A DNA stretch of 64,000 bases from Enoplolaimus lenunculus (lineage: Eukaryota > Nematoda > Enoplea > Enoplida > Thoracostomopsidae): assembly GCA_030248215.1 (NCBI GenBank), contig JASANG010001458.1:186001-250000 (forward strand), written 5' to 3'. The notes beneath the pieces were generated by a model. The model was not told the origin of the DNA. It saw only the letters and a list, made by a program, of their open reading frames with translations, and searched no databases. Below, piece by piece: positions 23,883 through 35,800 of this stretch; the stretch's first letter is position 1; every line of letters starts with the position of its first letter. The position numbers and the translations under genes were made by a program.

Positions 23883-26800
23883 TTAACCGTTGCATCGTAC
23901 TCTTGACCGATCCATAAGTCGTTTACGATATTTTTGCTTTTCTTTAATTTTTTCAAAATAGAATTGCTCTCGATCCGATCGTATATACTCGTTGAGCGGT
24001 TCGTTTGGCATACGAATTGTAGGCAGGACGCAGGCAAATAGCGCACTACGACTGATATTCATGTCACACAGCGGGTACCAGTTGTTCGAGCGTTGTTGAA
24101 ATATTTCAACTGAAGGAATTGTTTGTGTTCCGTCAAAGCCGCCGCTGACAACGATTGAATCGTTTAATATCTGAAACGCGTAAATGCTGGTTTAGTGTTT
24201 CAGTCATTTTTCCCATCCGTACCCACACACAATATAAATTGTCTTATATTTCGGACCCAGACAATTCTTGGATTCCAGACATTTATTTCTTATATTTTTC
24301 AGAAATATGAGTCTAAAATTTTGCAGACTTAAAAGTCTGAAATTTAAAGGCTTTGTTTCATGCACACTGCAAAAAATGGTGAGTCAGATTGACTCCCTCC
24401 AAAATAGGCTCTACGGGACTACACAAACTGAGTCAAAATTCGACTCAACCAGGGTCAAACGTGCGATTTAGCGAGCCAAATTTGATTCTATTGGAGTCGA
24501 ATTTGGCTCAGTTTGTAGTCCCGTAGAGCCTATTTCGGAGAGAGTCAATTTGACTCACCATTTTTTGCAGTGCACGATTAAGACAAGTATTTCTGCAAAT
24601 TCCAAAAGTGAAGGCTAAAGCGCAACCAAGTATCCCATTTTTACAACCTAAAATACGTCTAAGACATAAACTTTAGGTTGGGGGAGTTTAAAGCTTTGTC
24701 CGAAATATCCGTGAAATTTGACTATTTATATATATACTCCTGAGAATATATAACAGTTCAATTTTTATATGTATAAAAATCAGAAAATTTGTCTTGAATA
24801 TACGACTACTATTTCTTGAAAGGAAGAAATTTTCCTTATAAATTGGCAACAGTAACTTTTTAAATATAACACAATTTGTTTTAATTATTTTAGACATGAG
24901 TTTCTGAGCTGTTTAAGGCAATTAATGTCTGAAATACAACAGATTTATGTCTTGAAAATTTAAGAAAGTAGGATTCTTAAAGTTTCAAGACAGTTTATTT
25001 TGTGTGTATATATTCGTGGTTACTAGCGTTACTGATAGACGAAATATGTTTCTAATCTGATTATTTGAACTATTGAATTTCATAAATGTTCAATCAACAT
25101 TCGGTTTTGTTTGGTATTTTCGCTAGAATTCTGTAAAAGAACTTCATGCAATTTTAGTGGTAAACAGAAACATATGTATAAAATCTTACACTGTAAATTC
25201 CACTGAATTGATTTTAAATCAGAATGAGTTGAATGCACTCAGAAGTCTAAGCTCTGAATTAGGTCTTTCAGAACTCAGAATTCTGAATTGAATGAACTCA
25301 TTCTGACTTAATTAATCAATTCTCCCGGAATTAAATTAGCTCAGAGTAACTTAGTATTTACTGTTATTAATTCAGAAACACCCCAAAATAGCTAATTCTC
25401 TATCTGCGTTGATTAATCAACTCATTGGAATTTACAGTGTAATAGTTTTATAATTTGGCATTAGGTTCCGGGCAACTGTCGCAGTACCAAAATGTGAGAT
25501 ATGTGTTGTTTTAAAATATTATCCCATTGCCTAATATTCGTTCGATCATTAAACCTAAAATGTGAAGAAAAGTTCACAATAGCCTGGTATACTGTTGATA
25601 AATCATACCTCGACAGCAAAATTGCTTCGTGGTGTGATCATGTTTGGAACGTTGATCCAAAAGTTTTTGCCTGGACAAAAGCGTTCCACAGTACGCAATC
25701 GTTGCGTTCCATTGAATCCGCCAATGGCGTAAATTTGCCCGTGATGTCCAATTATCCCAATTCCACTTCGCCTACTGAGCATGTTTGGTAGCAGTGTCCA
25801 GCTATTTGTGACTGGATCATACCGCTAGAATATTAAATATATACATAAGTAGCTAATGTTCATTTTAATGCTACTGTATAAATTTGTTTCGCATTATTTA
25901 CGGCCCGTTTTACTTTGTCGGTCGTACCGTTTTGAGTCATTGAGTTAGGACTATCAGAACTCAAAATTTTTAGTTGATTCAATTCATTCTGAGTTAATTA
26001 ATCAACTCATCCAGAGTCACTTCAACTCATAGTGAGAGTCAACTCAATTCAGAGTGAGTTAATGTTTACTGATATTAATTCAGAAATAACCAACTCGCTA
26101 GCTGAATTGATTAATCAACTCATTGGAATTTACAGTGTATAGTACTGTTACGCCACTTAAATATTGGAAAAATATACAAATTCGGTAAAATATTTAACGT
26201 TCAATCATGTGGCCCGTGTGCTACAGTTTAACTGTTGTTCATTTTAATTTCTATCAGCTCTAACAAAGTTTTCATTTGCATAATAATGATGTGGCATGGT
26301 TCAATACCCAGGGCCGGAGCAGCCTCTCCCCATACTCTCATCTGGAAAGGGTCTCACTCCATAAAGGACTCCCCATCCGAACATGATTTTAAACATAGAA
26401 TTGAGAAATATTTTGATTGTCGCAAGGGGCTGTCACCCCGGAAGTTTCGGGGGGCATCCTAAGTGTGCTTCTGCTCTGTCAATACCTCTGCTGTATCTAA
26501 ACATTGATCACCGTTGAAGCCACCACAAATATAGATCATGCCGTCCAATACCGTTGCATGAGCATCTGTAAACATTAAATAATACAAAAATCTGATTGGA
26601 TCAAATTTATTTTTACAATTTCAAGCGGAATATTTTTGTGGTTCATTCACACAAATGCTCTTATTCTATTGGCTCTTGTGACCTTTCCTTAGCATTTAAC
26701 GTTAAGGCTTAGGCTTAGGCTTACACTCATATAAACGCTTCAGGCAAAGCCTTAGGTTTAGGCGTAGGGTCGGCATTTTTGCAAAAGGGATCATTCAAAA

Positions 26801-29800
26801 TTTACTAGTTACGAAATTGTTTTAATATAAAAATTTTAAATTATAAGCCTGAGCCGAAGCCTAAACCTTATGGAAGCACGTGCAAAAGAGCCAATCGCAT
26901 TAATTCATTTGCGTACTGAAAACGCACTGGATATAAATTTAAGCTAAGCTGCAAATTCCAATGAACTGATAAATCAACTCAGCTGAAGAGAGTTAGTTAT
27001 TTCTGAGTTAATAACAGTTAACATTAATTCACTCTGTGTTGCTTTGATTCTCAGTCTGAGTTCACTTTATTCCGGCAAAGCTGAATAATAAAGTCAGTGT
27101 GAGTTTTATTGACTCAGAATTCTGAGTTCTGAAACTCTTAACTCGGAGTGAGTGATTCAACTTATTCTGAGTTAAAATCATCTTACTCGGATTTACAGTG
27201 TATAGTGAATTTGGAAAATTTATGCAGTTTATGAGATGTTTAGCAACGGTGTCAACGTGAAAATCTAAGTTGGATGAAAGGTTTTAATAATTTGAAATTG
27301 TGTTTACTTTAAAATTTCATGGTCGCCGCTCCATGAAATCCTGCCAGCCACATTAATGACATAAAAATCTAAAAATACTTGATCCTAACTGCAATTAAAC
27401 TGCTTAGAAACTGTGCTTAAATACTTACATTAAGATATGTGTTTGCACTTTGAAACTGCATTACATTTAGGCTTAGGTTTAGGCTTAGGCTTAGGCTTAA
27501 TACCTGAACGTTGTGAATGCATCGGTGCAACAAACGACCATTGGTTGTCTTTGACGCTATATCGTTCTACAGTATTCATTCTTACATGTCCGTCAAATCC
27601 ACCCATTGCATAAATATCGCCTATAAGTTACAAATATGGTTCGTATTATCAAACGTGTCTAGCACCTATTACCATAGTTGATGATAAATCTTGTAACTTT
27701 TGAACCAGTGTATGGTGAGGTTCAAAGTTAAACGCATTTTTTACGTTTGACGTCTTCTAGTGCTGGGACAATTTTGAGATCCACAACTCTGTAAATTCCA
27801 GTGAGTTGATTTTAACACAGAATGAGTTGAATCAATTAGTCTGAGTTAGGACTATCAGAACTCAAGATAGTGAGTTGATTCAACTCATTCTGATTTAATT
27901 AATCAACTCATCCAGAGTCAACTTAACTCAGAGTAAGAATCAGCTCAATTCAGAGTAAGTTAAAGTTAACTTTTATTAACTCAGATAACTCAGAAATAAC
28001 TAACTTTCAGTCTGAGTTGATAATTAACTCATTGGAATTTACAGTGTAGGAGGATGTCAGTGTAAACTTATCGCTAAACGGCGATCGGTGCTATAAAGCA
28101 TGTAAGAATATGGTCCCGTAAGTCCGTAGGCGAAATTTTATCCTCTGCTGTATTAAAAATTACGATTTCCATTCAAGAACCTTTATTGTGTTGTGCTTAA
28201 AATATTTGATTGTTTTACTTGGCTTAGGCTTAGGCTTAGGCTTAGGCCTAGGCTTAGGCCTAGGCTTAGGCTTAGGCTTAGGCTCAGGAACATTTACAAA
28301 ATAATTTTTGGTTCATGAATTGGGCCCATGTAAAGATCCTGGGCGGAACGTTTTTCTGTGGCACTGCAATAGAGTAAGCTTAAGCTTTAGACTAATATTT
28401 TACTTGGCTTAGGCTTAGGCTTAGACTTAGGCCTAGGCTTAGGCTTAGGCTTAGAAACATTTACAAAATAATTTTTGGTCCATGAATTGGGCCCATGTAA
28501 AGATCAGGGGCGGAACGTTTTTCTGTGGCACTGCAATAGAGTAAGCTTAAGCTTTTGACTAATATTTTACTTGGCTTAGGCTTAGGCTTAGACTTAGGCC
28601 TAGGCTTAGGCTTAGGCTTAGGAACATTTACAAAATAATTTTTGGTCCATGAATTGGGCCCATGTAAAGATCAGGGGCGGAACGTTTTTCTGTGGCACTG
28701 CAATAGAGTAAGCTTAAGCTTTAGACTAATATTTTACTTGGCTTAGGCTTAGGCTTAGACTTAGGCCTAGGCTTAGGCTTAGGCTTAGGAACATTTACAA
28801 AATAATTTTTGGTCCATGAATTGGGCCCATGTAAAGATCAGGGGCGGAACGTTTTTCTGTGGCACTGCAATAGAGTAAGCTTAAGCTTTTGACTAATATT
28901 TTACTTCGCTTAGGCTTAGGCTTAGGCTTAGGTTTAGGCTTAGACTTAGGCCTAGGCTTAGGCTTAGGCTTAGGCTTAGGAACACGCTTATAATACTGCT
29001 CCGCTCCTGTTCTTTACATTGGCCATGAATTGGTAGGGGGTTAAGACTAAAAAATCCAATCAAATTACGTTGTTTCCCTTTTTTAATCAAACAACCTAAC
29101 CTTTGGCCCCTCCTAAAATTGTTTTTGCTGGTATGTCAATTGAAGTTTCCGTATACCCTTCCTTAAATTTCTTGCCCTGGATAGACAGTCATGCAGCAGA
29201 CACGGATTTTTAGGGTTCAGGGAGTTTGCACATTTCTACCTACATTTAATGTTTGCGTAAGGGCTTAGGTAAAACCTTATAGGTTAAGCATTCAAAAACT
29301 TTAGCCAAAGCTCAAGCCTGAGCCTAGTGTAGTGTGGTGACCCGAATAAGAGGGGGTATAATAATATGGGGTCCCCATTTTGAGTCCCAATCAATAGGAG
29401 ACTAAACCCTCATTAGAGTCCATAAATGTCAATTAACCCTAATTGTAACACATAAATGACTCCAGGAAGGACCAAATAATTTGAGTTCGAAACTTTAAAG
29501 CGTACTTAAATTTTGAAAGTGCATTATATTCTTGTATTATCACTCAAACTCTTGAAACGAGACAAATATACGTTTAATTCAAGGGATAATTGCAGTACCG
29601 GAGATATATCAGTAACAAAGGGTGGCGGACCGTGGGTTAAAAATAAATAACAGTCCGTAACCGAATAACAAAGGGGGAGGGGGTACCCTCTGCAGAGGCC
29701 AAATAAATATCAGTCTCCCCCTGTTATTCGGGTTACTACAGTACACGTATTAAATGTGGGCGAAATGTACCAAACCGAATAAGTTCGGCCTATAGGTATA

Positions 29801-32800
29801 TCTGAGTGCAGTGACACTAGCATATATATAAGCATATTCCTAAGCTAAATAAAAACATTAATCTAAAGCTTAAACTTATTCTATACTGCATGCTCGTAGA
29901 AAACGGCCGTCCCGCCGTTCTACATCGGGACTAAAGTTACTACGGGACTTTTTCTCAAGTCCGTTAAGTTGATTTCAACCAAACTTTGACCAACCGTTGA
30001 ACTCAACAGCGCTAACGTAACACCGTCGACAATTCATTGGTGACTTTTCTTTCCATTCAAGCGTTTCACAATGCAGTGTTCTTGTTGAATTGTAATATTC
30101 AGTTCCATCAAATCCACCCATTACGTAAATGTATTCGCCCAAAACAATGGATCCATGATACGCTCGTGGACCTGTGAATAAAGAGTACATCGCGAACCAT
30201 TAATACTGCAAATCGCCTTTTGTTAGCAGAAAACGCAGTTGCGCCGTGTTGTTTTATACACTGTAAATTTCAATGAGTTAATTAGTCAACTCACAAGAAT
30301 AGTTAGTAATTTCTGAGTTAATAAAAGTTAACTTTTACTCACTCTCAGTTGAGCTGATTCTCACTCTGAGTTGAGTTGAATCCGGCGGAATTGATTAATT
30401 AAATCAGAATAAGTGGAAACAACTCAGAATTATGAGTTCTAATAGTCCTAACTCAGACTGAGTGGTTCAATTCATTCTGAGTTAAAATCACCTCACTGGA
30501 ATTTACAGTGTATAAGTGCCATTAAAGGGGCGGGCGAATAAATTTCTGACAGGGGCGGGAGCTGATAAAAGTTATGAAACGCAACTTTTACTGTATGCAA
30601 TATGTATGCTAATGTTCTAAGGTGGAAAATTGTAAGGTAATAAACCATAGCAATTATTGAAATAATTTAAAAAGTCATAATTTTGTCTTGTCAATTAATC
30701 TAATATACGGGGACATTACCATTTTATCGCAACATTTTTTGACGAGGGGGTGTACGCCATCCGTGGCTCTTTTGAACTACAAGAGTTGCCTTATTATTAC
30801 TGAGGCGCATCTTTAACTCAGAAAGCATACGTTACGATTGGTGCATACACAGCTTAACAGGTATTACAGGATCAGCCAGAAAAACCCCGAAGCTTACGTC
30901 GAGGTGTTTGAGAGAATTATAAACCATATTTGTTTGAACCAGTTTTGTTAACATTCACATTCAGAAGAAGTGCATTGGAATTGAAATCAAATTAACGCTG
31001 AAACGTCAAGCGAGCATAGGTTGACAACAATCTGCATCAAATTTCTTTTCACAGAATAATCACGTTTTTATTCTAAGAAAATATATTAAACAAAGTCAAT
31101 TGCTGGAAAGTTGCCAAAAATACGTATGTGGGACGTTCGTGCTTTAGTTATGTAGATATAATTGTAAACAGGTATACAGTGTTTTAAACACATTTAGCGT
31201 TGTAAGCATTGCAACCACTTTGACTGGAGTAACTGGTTACTTACCAAACGGCAAATCTCCTTTTGTTTGAACGATTTTCCATTGATCAATCCTGTCGTCG
31301 TAGCATTCGATGATGCTTGTCGGACTTCCAACAGCCCATCCACCAATTGCGAGTAGAATTTGACTCGGTAGCCGGGGCCTGAATTGCTTTCCAGCCGATA
31401 CAACGAGATCGAAACCAGTCGGAAACTGAGAAATATCAAGATCGTAGTGGAGTTTGAAGCATTGTTCGATTAAACGAGTTATTGGCCTGGAAAATGTTTC
31501 GATACAAATTTATTGATAAAATTATAATATTAGGAAATTGCAGTTGAAACACAACGGCGTTCAAATACCACTTTTTGAAATAAGCTTACTGTAAATATCT
31601 TATAATTTTATACGTTGTTTTTGTAATTATAATGCTTTTTCAAAAAGGTATCGGCCAAATTTAGTTTAAAATTCTACTAGCATATGGCTTCTAATGTTAC
31701 GGTTGCATTTTGGCCCAAATATCCAACTGGGTGCATTTATTTCCGATCTGACATCAGACCAGGTATATATATTTGTATTCCTATATAACTCAGCTACCTC
31801 TATTTTTATAAAATATATGTAGGTAAACTTAGATCACTATGTATAACTATAGCGACCCACGTTATTATATGGAGTGAACCATTTAGACTATTTTTTGCTT
31901 AGACATACGCTTAGTTGCCCTGAATACGCTGAGGCTTAGGTTACAAAATGTGTCCCATGTATAGAACAGGGCCGGAACAGTAGTATAAGCATATTCCTAA
32001 GCCAAAATATGCTTATTCTTACACTTAGACTTATGCGGGGTTCACGTTATAACTGGGGCAGCTTGGAACACGTTTTGCCCAAGTTGATTCGACGTCAACT
32101 TAAAATTTTGTGGTCCGAATAGCGGTTATGTAGACAAAATGTGAATGTCACATGACATTGACTTACAAATCACTGATCTCAAGCGATCATCGTATACAAA
32201 TAGCAATTTGTCATATGATACTGCAAGACATTTATGCGAATATCATATGATATTCCGAAATTCTACTAAATATCATATGATATTGTGCAAGACAATGGAA
32301 TTTGTGCGCGCAAATAAACAGTAAAAAGTCAGATAATGCAGCAATAAATGATTTCGAAAGTTGAATTCGCTTCTACGTTTTTGTTTCTCGCTGTATTTTT
32401 CACAAAATATATTCCTCAGCACTGATATTTCAAATTTCAAATTTTAGTGTCATATGACATTAGATAGGACAATCAAGCTAGTTTACCACAACTTTGCCGA
32501 CATTTTCAAAAATATCATATGATACTCGCAGACAATATTTGGAATATCATATGATATTGCAGCACAAACACTAGATGTCACATCAGGATAGCAGACAATT
32601 CAAATTTTTTGAATCTCATAGCGGATAAGCGGTTAGACAAAATGTTACCAGCTATAGTCATAGGGACAAATCGTGTTCCAGGCTGCCCCAGTTGTAACGT
32701 GAACCCCGCATTACGTTTAGGCTTACGAATGTGCTTTGTATAATACTGGTCCGACCCTGTTCATTACATTACCCCAGCCAGCTAACGGGGCGTTGGTACC

Positions 32801-35800
32801 TTGACGATTTAACGTAGGAATGATTATAAATATTGTTTAAGAAAAATGTTCGGGGAACCATACAGAGTCGAACGCATACGATCAACTTGTCGATCTGTGA
32901 TTTTCTGACGTCAACGTCGTACGAAATCCATTGAACGATTGAGTTCCAAACAATTTGTTCTTCACAAACATTTAATCTGTCTTCTAAAAACATTAATACA
33001 ATAATATAGGAGCTATTTTGATATAGGCGTTATTTGGGTAATGTTACTCTTAGGGCAGTAACAAAAGCTTGAGAATAAGCCTTATCCCACTATTCACTGT
33101 AAATTCCAGTGAGTTGATTTTAACTCAGAATGAGTTGAATCCATTCACATAGGTCTGAGCTCTGAATTAGGTCTTTCAGAACTCAGAAATGTGAATTATT
33201 TAAACTCGTTCTGGGTTAATTAATCAACTAACCCAGAAATATATCAACTCAGAGTGAGTTAATATTTACTAACTCAGAAACAACCATGGAATTTACAGTG
33301 TAGTTAACAGGTAATGTGGGGGAATCTAGTGCCTTTTATCAAATTAACCATGAGGTTGCAGAAAAAAAATAAAAATAACACCTCAAAAAATATCCAGAAT
33401 CATAAATTGTACCAAACCTTTAAGAATTGCCGCAAATTCTTGTGCCGAAATTGCCGCAAACGATTGACTTGTTTGATATAATACCGAAAAACGAAACAAT
33501 ATGTACCGGGTCGCTTCATCGTGTAGCGTAGTCAAGTTGTACCGGTCGGCAAATCGCAATACATCAAAGCAATTGTCGTCGTCAATGTGTGGCACCATGA
33601 ACCGGATACCGGCTTCAATCAGTCCTTCGATCAAGAGCTAAATACGTTATGCGTAGCCAGAGGGGGCCAGGCGGTTAAGTTTTGCCCCCCTTTGTTTGAC
33701 CTGGTTTATAAACACTACAAGATTCGTATGTGGCTCACTTGAAATTGATTGGACGTCCTAACATATTAGGGTAATGTATAGATCAGGACACTTTAAATTT
33801 CAGTGAGTTGATTTCAACTCAGATTAAGTTGAGTCACTCAGTCTGAGTTAGGACTATCAGAACTCATAATTGTGAATTTTTATAACCCAATCTGATTTAA
33901 TTAATCAACTTTTCCGGATTTAAATCAACTCAGTGTGATAATCAACTCAACTCAGAGTGAGTTAAAGTTTCCTGTTATTAACTCAGAAATAACTAACATT
34001 CCGTCTGAGTTGATTAATTAACTCACTGGAATTTACATGGGCGGCCCTATTTCAACAGAACTACAGTAGAGTTAGCTTAAGCGTTAGAGTGATTTTTGCT
34101 TAGGTTTACACTTAGGCTTCGGCTTGGGGTTAGGAATATGCTTAGTTATTACTGTTACGGCCCTTTCCTGTACATTAACCCGTGTTGAACTTGCTACTTG
34201 CGTGGATAAATAGGTAATTAGAAAATATTTAACAATACAGATATTGTCGGAGTCCTGGTTATTTGGCCATTTTCACCTCAAGAGTTAAGAGATATTTTAG
34301 ACAGTATAAAATTGAGATAGGCAAGTATATAAGAGGCTTTCTAAAAATTTGACAAAAAATAGCTGATACCACTCGCCATTTTTAAGATTTTGATTGAATT
34401 TTTTAATTCCAATTAGAGTATTTTAAACCCTTCTCACATGGAGTTGACTATATGGGCAACTCAGCGCAGTGTATATACGTTCGCACAGTGTTTAACAATA
34501 GCAACTCGTATACATAGTACTAAATCATGGCAAGACGTGAGAGCCCCCTCGGTCTCGAGCGTCAAACTTCTATAGCTGAGTGGTGATAGGTAACGCCTCC
34601 CACTCCAGTCACTGGAGTTCGAATCCTAGCATAAAAGTAGGTCTCAGCTGAAATAGAAAATAGTCATGTGATAAAGGTTAAAACTATTTTTAAGTGATTT
34701 ACAGCTATGAGCATAAAGGTTTAAAAAATAACGGAATTTATTACATTAATATTACAGAAATGGATACGTTGGCAGGGTTAAACCAACTTAATCTTATAAA
34801 GTACTTAATGTTCAGTTCACAGAACTTTAACCAAAATTCAGATTGAATATTTTGTTGGATTTCGTTCAATGTTTTATTATAAAAATTAACCAGTTTTGCT
34901 GTTTCACATTCTATTTAATAGATGCTTCTTAGATTTAGACCCATATTCTCAAATGCGTACAGCACCTCTCATCGGTTAGCGATAAGTTTTCAAACTGCCG
35001 GACTACCTGCAATTGCAGATCTCAAAATTTGTACACAAGTAGGACAAATCAAAAGCGAACAGTGTGATTCGTTTCGAACCTCACCATGCGCTGGCTCCAA
35101 AGTTACAGGACCTATCACCAACTGGTGATGGGTACTACACACATTTGAGAATTCGGGCTCTGGTTCGTGTATGCCAAATAACATTTCACCCTCACCATAT
35201 CGGCAACAACAATAAGTTCTTGTACATTTGAGATGTTAACATTTGGCTTTTTAGTGTAAATATAATTAATTACCTGAAAAAACAGTACTTTAACCATAGC
35301 GTAAACAGTAGTATAAGCATATTCATAAGCCTAAGGAAAACAGTACGCATATTTGTAAGCCTCAGCCTAAGCCTAAACCGAAGTCTAAACGTAAGCCTCA
35401 GCGCAGGATAAGACTTATTCTAGAACGTAGTCTAAAGCCTATGCAAAAACACAAGTTTTAAACTTGAGCTTACTCTATTCGACTCAACGTATAAACGTGG
35501 GTCTGCCTCTGTAGAATTTTTGATGTATAAAGTTTCGGCAATTTCGGTAGTGAAATTTTGTATAGTTTTTACAAAATGTATCTAAAATTTGCGCGTTTCG
35601 TCTTAAGTTTCGGTACAATTTTGAGAAAAGAATTGCCGAGATTTCGTAAAAAATAAGCGTATAACCAAACGATTTACGCAACACATTACAGATATTTGCT
35701 AAAATTAACATAATTAAACATCATTTTAACTGTCAAATTTCGCCTCACCTCCGGCTCCAGCCCCGGCAAGTTTTGTTTGGCGACCGACTGCGGTATTTTT

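Noticed and set aside
28205-29025. CRISPR-like array
   Set aside because: The spacing is regular, but the whole 167-bp unit is repeated, including the would-be spacers, and the context is a eukaryotic intron.
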